64,000 bases of DNA from Nyssa sinensis. Taxonomy: Eukaryota; Streptophyta; Magnoliopsida; Cornales; Nyssaceae. Of the stretch, positions 21,898-35,000 are shown piece by piece. The DNA lies in contig CM018036.1 of assembly GCA_008638375.1 (NCBI GenBank), forward strand, positions 1,400,001-1,464,000, given 5' to 3'. The notes under the pieces were generated by a model. It did not search any database, was not told where the DNA came from, and worked only from the letters and a program-made list of their open reading frames with translations. How positions within the stretch are numbered: the stretch's first letter is position 1; each line of letters starts with the position of its first letter. The position numbers and the translations under genes are program-made.

Positions 21898-24742
21898 CCA
21901 TTGCAATTGATAAAGACAAGAACAGCCAATGTGCCGTCAAGTGGGCCATCGAGAACCTCTGGAAGAAGAATGTTCAAGTCATCCTTCTCCATGTCAGGAA
22001 CCAAAGTTTGCAACCCCGTAGGTACCTCACTCTTCTGTCAATGTCGTCCTCATCATTGTGCTCGTTATGTCATCCATGTTTTATATATGAAACTGACATT
22101 TGATTAAGATTAAACATCATATTGTCCCCTGATGGATTCGAATCCTATACAATGGGGATAAGATTCCTCATCCCCAAAATATATAGTAAGTGTAAAATTG
22201 TATCCTTTAGCCTATTAGGGGGAGTAACCTTCCCCTAGAAAATCCTATTGTTTCTTTCACACCACAAACTCCAAAAGATGCAAAGGGGATAAGGCGCCAA
22301 ATTTTCTTCCCATCACAAGCAACCCGGGAGCCATGCCACGCCTTCAACACCTCTCTCAACGTCTAATGCATAACCCAAAGATGCCCAAAAAGCAAAAGAA
22401 AGAGATTCCCCACATCTCTAGCAATCGAACAATGGACAAAAAAATGATTGATGCTTTTCTCCCCCTCCTCCATGCACATCAAACATCTATTAGCCATAAC
22501 GACTCATCTTTTTTGCAAATTATCCAAAGTCCAAATAGCCCCCCACCATACAAACCACACAAGAAAGGCCACCTTAGAAGGGGCTTTAGTCCGCTAAATC
22601 AGAATAAAAAAATTTCACCGAAAAATCGCTTTTTTTTGTGTCTAATCTCCACCAAATCGAGTCTTCTTTGTCTCTTGCTACATGAACATTGTGAAGGCAC
22701 CCGAGAAGCTCAATGGCTTCCTCTACCTTCCAATCGTTCAAGTTTCTATAAAAAGAAGGAACAACGTGGCCATTCTCATTAAACGAAACAAAATCCTCCA
22801 CCCAAGCATCATGATAAGAGGATAATAAGAAGAGCCTTGGAAATCGTCTTTCCAAAGGAGCTTCCTCACACCACCAATCTTCCAAAACTTCAATTTCTTT
22901 CCATTCCCTACTACAAAATAAATATGATTATGAAAGTCATCCATTCCTTTGCAAATGGATTTCCATAAACCCACCCCATACGGGCCCCCACCTAATTTTG
23001 AGAACCAATTTCCTTCTTTTCTCCCCACCTTCGCTTGTATAGTATTTCTCCAACTTGCACTCTCTTCCTTAGCGCAACGCCGAAGCCACTTGCCAAGGAG
23101 AGCTTTGTTGAAAGCCCTCAAATCCTTCACCCCTAGATATCTAATTTTTTCCCAACTTGCTAAGTTCGGACCATTATCATCCTTGTATCTACTCCAAAGA
23201 AAGTCCATTTTGAAGTTTGTCTAGATGATTAGCCACCACCACCGAAATAGGGGAAATGGACATAGTGTTGAAGGAGGCTACCCAAAGTTCTTTTAATTAT
23301 AGTGATTTTCCCACCTTTAGACAAGTATTATTTCTTCCAACCCGCACGTCTTTGGAACCTATCCACCACCGGATCCCAAATGACTTTCGATCTCAAAGGG
23401 GCACCAAGGAATAATTTCACTTTTACCCAAATTCCATGCTCACTCCTCTACTGTTCTCCACATCACCCACCAGAATAATTTCACTTTTACCCAAATTAAT
23501 GTTGAGACTTGACACCGCCTCCAAACATAACAAAATGCATCTAAGATAGTGGAGATGCTCTTCCCTTGCTTCAAAAAAAATAAGGGTGTCATTTGCAAAT
23601 AGAAGGTGGAAAATTTCCACCATGGAATTCCCATGATTACCCAAAGTGAACCCTTTAAAATACCCCAGCTCATCTGCCCTCATCAACAATATACTAAGGG
23701 CTTTCATAATAATGACAAAAATGAAATGAGACAAAGGACTGCCTTGTCTAAGGCTCCTTGAGCTCTTGAAGAAACCAACAGCCGAACCATTAACAAGCAC
23801 TGAAAAGGTGACAGAAGATGTGCAAGTCTTCATCCACCGCCTCCAACATTCCCCAAACCCCATCCTTCCAAGCATGTACAACCAGAAGTCCCAAATAACA
23901 TGGTCATAGGCTTTCTCTATCTCTAGTTTGCAAATCATGCCTTTCTCATTCTTCCTCTTCTTCATATCTATGCATTCGTTTGTAATTAGAACCACATCAA
24001 GAATATATCTTCCACTAACAAATGCATTTTGACTCTCCAAAATAAGACCTCCCAGGATGCCTTTCAATCTATTAGCTAAGACTTTAGCAAAAGCTTATAG
24101 TGTCCCCCACCAAGCTAAAATGCCTAAAGTCTCTATTATTGTCTACTCCCCCTTTCTTTGGAATTGGAGCTATGAAAGTAGCATTCAAGCCTCTTTCAAA
24201 ATTACAAGGTTTCAAATCACCGTTTTTTTTTTTTTTAAAAAAAAAAATCACTTAATGAGGTCATTTTGAGTTTTTACTATCATTTGTAACAATGACATTT
24301 GTTTTGTCTTTTGTGGTTGTATGGCTAGCAGCTATGGTTGCAAACATACTCTGCTTGAGTTTACTTATGACATATAATGTGGTTTTTAGAGAAATGTTTC
24401 CCTTTCAACTTCATTAATTTATGCGTATTTTTACTTCATGTGATTAGAGATTGGGTGTGAATATGGATTGCCCTGCAATTCATGGTGTGTTTTGGATTAC
24501 AATGGGTCAAAAAATGTTTTCATACCAATTAATAGATGAAATCTAACTTTCTATATGGTATCAGTCTGGTTAACATGGTTTCGCTGCTTTTGCATGTTTC
24601 ATATGATGTGGGAAGCGTATGTGGAGCACTCTGAAAGGTCTTTCTCATTACATCAAAGATAAAATCTAGTATTAGAAGAGAAAAAATAATCTACCTATAT
24701 AGATTTAGCATATGAACTAATGCCCTTTCTCTCCTCCCCTCC

Positions 24743-24774
<32 letters not shown>

Positions 24775-27700
24775 AAAAAATCCCTGCAATTTGAGTGTGA
24801 CTCCCATAATCTTACAGGTGCCTTTTCATCCATAGTCACAATTAAGGTCAAGATAATTGTATTCTAGTTATTACTACTGCTAATGTTTTCTTTTTCTACA
24901 TTTTGGTTTGAATTGCAGAGGATGCTGTCCCTAAAGGAGGTCGCTCACCCACAGAAACTGAGTTGCAGCAGTTCTTCCTTCCCTATCGTGGATTCTGTGC
25001 TCGAAAAGGGGTAATCACATAAACCTAATATACCCTAATCCATCTACCAGAGAGGCAAGACATTTTACCAATATATAGCTCGCCCATGGAAACATAATAT
25101 AGAGCACTAGCATATCCTTTAAATTTTTTTACATCCAGAATGGTTTTTTGTAACATGTATTTAACTAATCTATATAGGGTGGTTATGTGTGTAAATTAGT
25201 GAAATTTAATTTGAATAGTCTCACTTTTATTTTGAAATGCTTGTGTAGCTGATTATCAAAATCATTTGGAGCTTAGAACTTCACAGACTAGCCCTACTTA
25301 TGGCTTCTCAAGAATTGATTTTGTTCATGTATGCATATAATAAAGGAAAGCCCTCAGTAGTCAGTAGCCTAGGATTAGTAAAGCAGAAGTGGCTAACCTT
25401 TTAACAAAAATCTATATATTTTAGCCTTCTCTTAAAAATCAACAAGGCCTGATTTCATGGGTGTGAGGATTTCAGGTTCGAGCGAAGGAGGTGGTCCTCC
25501 ATGACATCGATATTCCAAGTGCACTTGTTGATTACATCATTAACAACTCCATCGGCTCTATTGTTGTTGGTGCTTCAAACCGAAGTGCTCTAACAAGGTC
25601 TCTCTCTGTCTCTCTCCCACTGCACATGTACACACACCCATTATGATGTGTGAGGCAGGTCCAAGAGATAAGTTTATGGGCACCCTCACAATGTTGTCCC
25701 ACTTATTGGGAGATCTCACTTCATAAATGTGTACGAATGATTTATTAGCTCCTATACTGAGGAAAAGTGCTAGAAACTAATCTGTAATACTTTTTTGAAG
25801 GTATAAATTTGGGCTCTGTATGTGCAACATTTCCTTTGTTTCTTAACGAAAAGACTATGAATACTGATGTGCAGTCACTTGGTGCCTTGGATGATATCTC
25901 AAAACTCTGCCTATAGGCCACTAGTACTCTTAGAAAGTTGCTTAAAACTTCATTTTCCCCTCTAATGAATATTACTTTTGGTTGTCTCTACACAGGGCAT
26001 TTAGACATGCAGATGTCCCAACTAGTTTAAGCAAAACTGCACCAGACTTTTGTTCGGTGTATGTTGTATCAAAAGGAAAGGTTCGGAATGTCCGATCAGC
26101 CAGCCGACCTCCTACACCTAGCAGTCCAAGAAGTTCCAAGAAAATGTCTCAAACAGGATTTTCACTGGATACCCCCACCTCTGAAGAAATTGACCGGTAT
26201 GTCAAAGAAATTACATAACTATAATATTTTTAAGTGGTTAATAGATGTAACTGGAGAATGCTATTTCATATGGACTAAGGTACGCCAACTACCCATGCTG
26301 ACTGATGTACATGCCATAATGACACTTTTGAAATAAATGACAAAATGATGGTCCATTAATCATAAAATGAGAGGGGTGACTTGACTTGTACTGCATTGCT
26401 CTAAGTAGCTATCATTTTCAAGTTTTCCAATTTTCTGATGTGTTCACCAATTTTTGACCCCTTTAATTGTTGTATATGTTTCCAACACTACTATAACCCT
26501 CAACTTCTCTGCAACTAGATGCCTTATGTTTTTTATTCCACTGATGACTCTGAAATTTATGCTCTCTCTCTCTCTCTCCCCCCCCCCCCCCCCCCCAAAA
26601 AAAAAAAAAAGAAAAAAGAAAAAAAGAGAGAGGCAAATATGATGTCATGCGTCGATCGCAGAATATGTGGTAGCTTTCACTGTCCAATATTCGAATTCTC
26701 TTATATGCATTCACAGGTTTTTGACCTCTCTTTATGAAGGAAGTGTACAAACTGCACCACCTTTACTGATCCTAAAATAAGACCACAGTTTTCTGTTAAT
26801 CAATGTTATACCAGAAGTGTTGAGCAATTTCTCAAGCTTACAAGGCTTATGTTTCTTGGTTTTTGACTTGACCTGCTAGTACAGAAATTTTAGCCAGCGG
26901 AGTCAGACAAGTGCAGGCTCAGAGAGAATACCCTTTGATAGGATCGGTGATTCTATGCAGACAACTCCACGTGACAGGTTGCCCAGCAGCATGCATCCTT
27001 CTTCCCTCCAACATGCAGTGAATAATACTAATCTCTGTGTTCGCACCAAAGGAAGTTCATCCAGTCAAGATTCCCCAAATGGCACAAGTGATTTTTCAGG
27101 GCCACCTAGTTTTCAATCAGCTGGTTTGTCCTTTGAAAATTCAGACTACTCCTTCACATCAGATGGTTCCAGGAGCTCTTTCTCCTCCCAAACCGCAGTA
27201 AGTTCAGTATCTTGCTTCCTTATAATTCTTGGCTGCTGATAAGATGGCTGAAATGCAAAACACTGCTTTGTACACAAAGAAATATAGTCATGAAGTGGTC
27301 TTATGAGTGCCGTTTTAAATTTCCTCTACAGTTAAGAGATATTTACATTGATTTGTATGTCCTCATTTAAATGAGTTGCATTACAGCAAGAACTAGAGGC
27401 TGAAATGAGGAGATTAAAACTTGAATTGAAGCAAACCATGGAAATGTACAACTCAGCTTGCAAAGTAGCAAACACTGCAAAACAAAAGGTAAGGTTGTAA
27501 CTTCAACAGGATTGTAACTTCCATTGATATCTTCAGTGTAAATCCGAATCATTGATATTCTTGGTTCCCAGGCAAGTGAGATGGATCTATGGAAGTCAGA
27601 GGAGGCATGTAAGATAGAGGAAGCCAAGCAAGCCGAATTGGCTTCATTGGCTATGGCAGAGATGGAGAAGCAGAAGTGCAAGGCTGCCATCGAAGCGGCC

Positions 27701-30461
27701 CAGATGGCGCAACAGCTAGCAGAACAGGAGTCCAAGAAGTGGAGGAATGCAGAAATGCAGGCTATGCACGAGGCAGGAGAGAAGAAGAAAGTGGTGGATG
27801 CCTTGGCACGGGCTGACATTCAGTGTAGAAAATACACCATTGAAGAGATTGAAATCGCAACAGATTACTTCTCCAATTCTTCAAAGGTTGGTGAAGGAGG
27901 ATATGGACCTGTTTATAAAGCCTTTCTTGAACAGACGGCTGTTGCCATTAAGGTTTTGAGGCCAAACATGTCACAAGGGCAGAAGCAATTTCGACAAGAG
28001 GTATGACAGATTCTTCGTTTGTTTTTTGGCAATCGCAGATGCATAGTATAGTTCAGGTTGAAATTTTACTTTCTGTGGATTCTTTAGTGGTTGACTAGAT
28101 CTTTCTGTCATCACATTAGAACTAGAAATTTTTACATGAGAAATGTCAGTGAAAACTTTTGGAAAATTTTCACGCATATGCTTTTTCTGAAACTTACAGA
28201 AAGGTATTGAATTTTATGAAGCATCATTTCATCAATTTCCCATGAGGCAGACTTGAAATTGCAGCGTGTAGAATGAGATTTTCCATGGACAACGGTTCAT
28301 ACCGAAAAGATCATTTCATCAACTATAGTTAAAAACAAGGTTTTCTTTTCATCAAAACACATATTCTGACGAACCAGGTCTCACGGAAATAAACATTCTC
28401 TGTGTCTCACAATTATCTATGAACATAGCTTTTGCTGTTACTGTCAAATCACAACTGCACAGCACAGTTGGTTTATGCTATAAATTACTCAAGACTCTTA
28501 GTAGCAGTTGCGTTGATAGTAGTACAATGATGATGCTATTATTGTTTGAACAGTTTTTTTTCTCTTGCTATGTAGCACCTGTGACAATGAAAGTAATAAC
28601 GTGTTAAGGAAAGCATCTGTAGGCTCAATCATGATTAGAGGGATTAATTGAGACTTAAAAGAATGATAACCACAGAAGAAGTTATGTAGGTTAGTTCTAC
28701 TATTCATTGCCTTGTGTTTGCTAAATTACTAGGACCTGGATTCCTTTGTGCCAAAAGTCAAATGTGCTAAACTTACTAAAATTTGCTCTCCTCTTTCCTC
28801 ACAAACCAACCTTTCACGACCACCATAAATCCCTAGCCTTCCCTTCCTACTGGTTTCTTGTGCCAAGACATGATTATGGAATTCATAGAAAATATATATG
28901 TTGAACTAAATGAAGGGAATTGAGAACACAACCATAGCATTGAAGTCTTTCCACTTCTTGACACGATTGCTTTTGTCCATGACCAAATTTTGCAGTATGT
29001 GAAGATGACAACACTGATAGTGTTCTTGTGTGTGCGTCCAATCATCAAAGTGTTACTTTTTCTTTCGATTATTATTTTCATAATGTAGGTGGAGGTACTA
29101 AGTTGCATGAGACATCCAAACATGGTTCTTCTTCTAGGCGCCTGCCCTGAGTATGGATGCCTTGTGTATGAATATATGGAAAATGGCAGCTTGGAAGACC
29201 GGATCTTCCGGAGAAACAACACTCCACCAATCCCATGGAGAACCCGTTTCAAAATAGCCTCTGAAATTGCCACAGCCCTTCTTTTCCTCCACCAAACAAA
29301 ACCAGAGCCCCTGGTGCATCGTGACCTGAAACCTGACAACATTCTCTTGGATCGAAACTATGTGAGCAAGATCAGTGATGTTGGCTTAGCACGGCTGGTT
29401 CCACCGTCTGTGGCTGATAGTGTTACTCAATATCACATGACAGCAGCAGCAGGGACATTTTGTTATATCGATCCAGAGTACCAACAAACAGGGATGCTGG
29501 GTGTGAAGTCCGACATATATTCATTGGGTGTAATGTTGTTACAAATTATTACAGCGAAGCCTCCTATTGGTCTGACCTACCACATCTCAAGGGCAATTGA
29601 GGGAGGAACATTTTCAGAGACGCTCGATCCAACAGTGACAGATTGGCCTGTTGAAGAGGCTTTATCGTTTGCTAAATTGGCATTACAGTGTTGTGAGCTG
29701 AGGAAGAAGGACAGGCCAGACCTCAGTTCAGTCATAGTGCCTGAACTGAACCGACTAAGAGATCTTGGGCTGGTATATGGGGCCAGTAATGGAGGTGGGA
29801 TTATTTATGGAGCATCTATACATAATCCAAGTTTTCAAGTGAAGTCATCTTTGATTCAGGTCAGTTACTATATTGAAATCGCATGTCACTTCCACACTCG
29901 TCTGGTGTGCAGTTATCTTCTCTGCAAACACATTATTTCCCTTAACGGTTTAGCCATGTCACTGACTTTATCTGGGTTTTTTTTGGATCAAGTCACTGAC
30001 TCTATTTGTTAATTGAGAAAAGAGGAAAAGAATGAAACTGTAAAAATGTGCCAATGGTTCTTAGATTCCATATTGTCTCCTCTTATCCTGTCTTCCTAGC
30101 AAAGAAGACCCGTAGAAGAAAAAAATTGGTTTACCATTGCCAATATGATTTTGGTTAAATCCTTAATATTGGTAATATTTTGTAGTAGTACTCGGTAGTG
30201 TTAGATAGTGTGCTTTACCTCTCAGTTTCCATTGGGAAATCATTTTTAAGACTCAAAATGACAAATTTCTCTCTTATTTTCATCATCTTTGGAAATGCCT
30301 GCTGCTTGATGCCAGTGAACAAAAAGTAAATAGTACTTGTGTCTAGCCTTGGTGTTATTGGTTGCTATAATCATAATGCTAGTGTGGACGAAGAGGAAAT
30401 AACAATAAATGAAATAATTGTTGTTTTGGGGAGATCTAGTCCATCTTGTTCATGGGTATGA

Positions 30462-30514
<53 letters not shown>

Positions 30515-30804
30515 GGGGGGAGAGAGATGGTTGATGGTTATATGAAGACATGAGTGAGTCTAGTTTTTCACTGTTGATCTAAATATCTTCACCTAATATT
30601 TTATATTGAACCAGTTTGAAAGTTATCCATGCCTAAAATTGCCATATTTTGGAAAGTACTTGTACTGACAGTTACACTTTCTATTTATTTAACCAGGAAG
30701 CAAGAAGAAGCAATCCTGATATGCAAGCGGAAACAACACTGACATCAATGTCAGAAAAAAGTGGCAGCAGTTCTTCAGGACTGGAAATGGAGTTTGAAGA
30801 CTAG
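21855..30804 (+). CDS. USP-domain receptor-like cytoplasmic kinase (RLCK IX type, no U-box)
   Basis: Nine exons join in phase to 766 residues: 21855-22017, 24919-25010, 25476-25597, 25996-26196, 26885-27197, 27387-27488, 27572-28000, 29089-29859 and 30697-30804. The N-terminal part is a universal-stress-protein fold ([37 protein letters not shown]). A Ser-rich linker follows, then an Ala/Glu/Lys coiled coil (about 332-420), then a kinase domain (about 437-700). Kinase motifs are [10 protein letters not shown], the lysine in VAIKVL (about 458), HRDLKPDN (about 551) and DPEYQQTG. The DFG position reads DVG (about 571), which is normal in this subfamily. No U-box follows, unlike the PUB-kinase sister group. 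The Ser-rich C-terminal tail ends in EMEFED. Family role: cytoplasmic signalling kinase, substrates unknown. Intron 1 (2.9 kb) contains an antisense LINE. The start is set by frame and by the USP strand that follows. Confidence 0.9.
22190..24216 (-). mobile_element. L1-type LINE fragment in kinase intron 1, antisense
   Basis: Minus-strand translation shows [69 protein letters not shown] and, near 22270, a degraded [12 protein letters not shown] tail. These are the reverse transcriptase and the C-terminal zf-RVT region of plant L1 elements. The active-site motif reads FAND instead of FADD, and several frameshifts and stops interrupt the frame. The 5' end is truncated next to a T15/A10 tract at about 24222-24248. 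No A-tail was found at the 3' end, so that border is approximate. Confidence 0.85.
24745..24780. repeat. Poly-C / poly-A tract
   Basis: A run of about 20 C passes directly into 16 A within kinase intron 1. Confidence 0.9.
26562..26610. repeat. (CT)n then poly-C then poly-A tract
   Basis: CT repeats pass into about 18 C and then 14 A in the intron after the exon ending at 26196. It is the same compound pattern as the tract at 24745. Confidence 0.9.
30464..30530. repeat. (AT)n(GA)n compound microsatellite
   Basis: About 16 AT units pass into GA units and a short G-run in the last kinase intron. Confidence 0.9.
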
Positions 30805-31487
30805 GTAGTACTGAAAAGGCGCTGTGTGGTTCCCAAGTGAAAAATGAAGCAGTGTTTGGGAGGTTGCTATGTTTGTGATTTTGTGAACTTTTCTATACCA
30901 AACATTTGGTTGATCATTGTCTATAAGATTCGAGCTTTTGAAGAATCATTGCAATTTTTATGTTTGCCATGTGCCCCTCCCCCTACTTGGTTCATTGTTC
31001 ATCAGTGTTTTCATTTCCCCTCTAGGAAGAGACATTTTTTTTGTGCTATGATTCAATTCAAGGGATGGGATGGACTTTTCTAAACTTAACTAAATAATTA
31101 TTGACTTTTCTATATTTACTTAATAATTATGTTTGAATTTAAATTTCAAATAAATGATTCAACAAGTTTAATTTTAATATTTGTGTTTGTAAAAATTATT
31201 TAAGAAAATGTGTTTAGTACTGTTTTTTTTAAATTTTTTTATTAATTTTTTTAAAAGGAAGGTTATTGTAGTTTTTATACAAAAATGTTAGGTAAAAGTA
31301 ATCATTTAAAAGTTAATTGCAAATTAATTTATCTGAAGAATCATGAGACGTCCGTTGAACACTCGCCTCTAATTGCAAATTCGGTCCAGCCGGGTGGTTC
31401 TTCTCTCTCCACACGTAATACAAACCTCGGAAGCTGATTCCCTCCTTTCCGCATAAGCAGAGGCGAACCCATAGACCACCACCAAAG

Positions 31488-31500
31488 CCCTAACCCTAAC
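31488..31500. promoter_or_regulatory. Double telobox upstream of TIM23
   Basis: CCCTAACCCTAAC lies 10 bp before the TIM23 start codon. Teloboxes near transcription starts are typical of plant translation and mitochondrial housekeeping genes and are bound by TRB and Purα-type proteins. Confidence 0.7.
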
Positions 31501-31509
31501 CATAAAAGT

Positions 31510-32079
31510 ATGGCCTACCAACCAAAACCTTCGAATCACAACGAAGACGATCACGACCGCAATCGTCGACTATACAACCCGTACCAGGACCTCCAGGTCC
31601 CTATACAAACCCTATATAAACTTCCAACCTCACCGGAGTTTCTCTTCCAAGAAGAGTCCGTCGCTCAACGCCGTTCCTGGGGCGAGAATCTCACTTACTA
31701 CACTGGCTTTGGCTATCTCGCCGGATCCATCACCGGCGCCGGGAAAGGCCTCGTCGAGGGCATCAAGGCCTCGGAGCCTGGGGATACGATGAAGCTCCGT
31801 GTTAATCGGATCTTGAATGCGTCCGGTCACACGGGTCGGACGTTCGGGAATCGGGTGGGGGTGCTCGGATTGTTGTACGCAGGGATGGAGAGCGGAATGG
31901 TGGCGGTGCGGGATGCGGACGACGTGGTGAACAGCGTGGTGGCGGGTCTGGGAACTGGGGCGCTGTATAAGGCTGCATCTGGGCCAAGGTCGGCGGCTGT
32001 GGCAGGAGCGATTGGCGGGGTGGTGGTGGGGTTGGCAGTTACTGGGAAGCAGTTGATGAAGAGATATGTTCCGATCTAA
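31510..32079 (+). CDS. TIM23: Mitochondrial import inner-membrane translocase subunit TIM23
   Basis: An intronless frame encodes 189 residues, the usual size of plant TIM23. The hydrophilic N-terminal part (about 1-60, with [19 protein letters not shown]) faces the intermembrane space. The Tim17/22/23 domain follows with four Gly-rich membrane segments: around [51 protein letters not shown] and [18 protein letters not shown]. Family role: channel-forming core of the presequence translocase, importing matrix proteins driven by membrane potential and the PAM motor. The ATG follows directly after a telobox-containing leader. The gene is clearly more GC-rich than its surroundings, a common trait of intronless plant genes. 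Confidence 0.95.
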   Translation: MAYQPKPSNHNEDDHDRNRRLYNPYQDLQVPIQTLYKLPTSPEFLFQEESVAQRRSWGENLTYYTGFGYLAGSITGAGKGLVEGIKASEPGDTMKLRVNRILNASGHTGRTFGNRVGVLGLLYAGMESGMVAVRDADDVVNSVVAGLGTGALYKAASGPRSAAVAGAIGGVVVGLAVTGKQLMKRYVPI

Positions 32080-35000
32080 GGGTTTGTGCCTTTGTGGCTC
32101 TACGCTTTATTCTTATTATTCCAAAAATTTTGACATGATGAGATATGAAAGGTGTTCGTCACCGCATCTGTTTCAATAATGTTCTAAGATTGACTAATAT
32201 ATTGGGCATGAAACACACATGCTGTGAAATGTATTTATTTCATAGGAATTTACGTTGTATAAGCTGTAAGTGATTAATAATTTGAATGAAATAGAAATAT
32301 GTGTTCTTAGATAATATGAATAATTTGAATAGTAACTTGAATGATTTGAAGCTTTGTAGAGACTTATATATGGCATTCTCATGATTGGTACGAGTTTAGC
32401 TTTGAATTATAGTTGAAATCATGATCCATTATGCTTTTATTTTGTATAGTCTGTTCTCTTGTATCAATTGTTTGCTGTTGAAATAATAATGCTGTTGTGT
32501 TGAAAAAGTTGTATAATTGGTGCTGACACACCTATATGCAGACATGTTGGTGTGGTTTCATTAGCATTTGATTGTATTTTTACCTCTATGGCTCTATCTT
32601 TTAACGTTTGCTGAGGAAATTCTACCTCTTTAGATATTTTAATGGATAATGTAAATTATGCCTTGGAGAAATGAAATGTCTTGCATTCATGGTAATTTTG
32701 TTATCAATGATTGGTTGTGTGCTTATTTTGGTGAAGATTGCTCGCCATGTAATTAATTATCCCTAGAAACCAGATAAGTGGCCAGAGTATGTGATAAGAA
32801 ACTCTTGAACATAGCCTAATTGTTTTGCTTTTTTATTTATTTTTATATAAGTAGAAACCTAAATTTCCTTTCTTAAGCTCATAATCCCCTCCAAACAACA
32901 AAGTCTATTTAATTTGGGGGATTGCTTGCCAAAAACCTCAATATAATTGGAATTGGAGGACTAATGTGGAACTGTGAAGATAATAGTGAAGGGCCTAAAG
33001 GCAATGCCAATAAGGTGGATGTGGAATCTCTCCTGATAGGCTTGAAAGAAGCCTATAAGTTCGAGTTTGTAACTTAATTGTGGAAGGATATAGTGTTCCC
33101 AGTTGGACAGAGGTATAGAGGTCTTTGGAAGCATTTGAATGCCATAAAGAAAGTGGTTAACTTTTCTAGGGACAGAATGTTACATGATTTGGCTGTCTAT
33201 AATATTGAAAATGATTAACATAGCAAAAATAGAACCCAATTTCCTTTACACTAGAAGAGTTTAGAAATTACCCCTAGTTTTTCTTTTCTTTTTTTGATCG
33301 GTCTAATACCTCTAGTTGTTAGCTTGAATGGTATTTCCTGCCACCAAAAGGAGATGGAGTGGGTTTCGAATCTAAGTTGGAACACAGATATGAGTATTAC
33401 TTGCTCAAAAAGAAAGATAAGTTAAGTGGTAATTTGGTGACATCATTAAATACAATTGGTAGCCTAACTTCTTTGGCCAATGTAACATTTTTTGTTTTTT
33501 CCCCTTGTCTGTTGATATCATATTTGGAGTGGAAAGTTCTTCCTCACGTGTCTTACTCTTTTTCTATCAATGAATTTAGTTTTTTTTTATTTTTTTTTTC
33601 AGAAATGAAAAGAGAAAGAAGTCGTTTCAATTGAGTAATTGAGGTAATGGAATACACGGAAGAAGTTTCAATTGTCTTCTTTTTCTAATTTCTGTTTGAA
33701 TTTTATACTAGCCTTATTGTCTCTGTATGCCGTTTGAAATTAGTTTTGATGATGCAAGTTATTTTATTTCTGTTGATCAATGTTTGCTAGATTTTGTGTG
33801 AAAATTCTGCCAATAGAACATTGGGAGGATTGATACTTTGTCGCCAAAAAAGGGCAACATACACTTACAGTACACTAAAGCCTGCTGAAATATGAAAGCA
33901 AGTAATTTAAAGATTAACTTTTTAAAGCTTTTAGGTTTTATTTTGTTTTTTCTTTTCTAGTGGTAGTGGTAATGCAACTAGGGCTTCTGGGATTTTGTTA
34001 AGTGTATAATCTAAAATTTTGTAGCTGCTGCAAATAAATTGCTTGACATCTTATATTTAGGGAAATGCTGCAAATATTTGATTCCTTGTGTAATGTATAA
34101 TGTGACATACAAGACGGAGTGCCTAAGAAGCACTCTCTCCCTTCCTTGTGTATTTTATTGGCCCTTTGTTTTCTCCTTGTGGGGCACAGTATCAGGTATA
34201 CTCGTCTGCACCATAAGCATCTGTAGTAGAGTTTTGCAGAAAGTATTTACTGATCATTTGTGATGGTTGTTACGCTAAAAGAGAAAGTTGGATTGACTTG
34301 TTTTGGTAATAAAGTCCTTTCAGTATTCCAAGCTGAAATTTTTACATTGCTGCTGCAATGGTATATTGACTGTGTAACCAATCCATCAATTACCATTGTT
34401 ATATGATTAGAGCACATTTATTCAACCAAAATATGTTCATTACATATGGATAAGTGACTATATTTCAGGGGAAAGCAGACTCAGCAAGGCAGTTCAAGGG
34501 TATAGACTCCCTCATAGGCGTGACTTCCAAGGGAGTATTCTTGTTGGGTCTTACATTTGCCGGCCTCAACACATGTAAAATTCAGACTTGCACGGTAGCA
34601 GGGATTTGAATCTACATCAAGTTTTAGGTATGGGTCGTCCTACCAACTCTCTGCACTACTGAGTTGAGTAAGCCGGTAGTTGTGTGGCATCCAGAAATTG
34701 CTTCACACTCTTTCTTCAAGTGTTCATTTTGATATGGTTATTTCAAGAGCTTGGGATTGTGGAGTATTAGATGTAAACTGATCACTATTCGATGATATTT
34801 CCATTTAATGCCTTCTTTTATGTTTTTTCATCATTTTGAAATTCTTCTATTTGCAATTTTTGAAATTTGGTCTGAAAAATAAAAATAAAAATGTAAAAAA
34901 TGAAATTGCTTTTAGGCAACTTGTAAATTTAGGATGTCAACATAAAGATGAAAATGAAAGAATGTGGATTGGAGTTGCCCAGTTGCATTTTTGAATAAAT

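Noticed and set aside
22119..22140. GGATTCGAATCC, which resembles a tRNA T-loop or Pol III B-box
   Set aside because: The motif is palindromic and no acceptor stem, D-arm or A-box at proper spacing was found, so it is not a tRNA gene.
22586..24067. Minus-strand frames in kinase intron 1 as host genes
   Set aside because: They match L1 reverse-transcriptase and zf-RVT blocks in order, so they belong to the inserted LINE.
29571..29573. DVG in place of DFG as a sign of a dead kinase
   Set aside because: The motif actually lies near 29377-29385, and DVG is the normal form in this RLCK subfamily with the metal-binding aspartate kept, so it is not evidence of inactivity.
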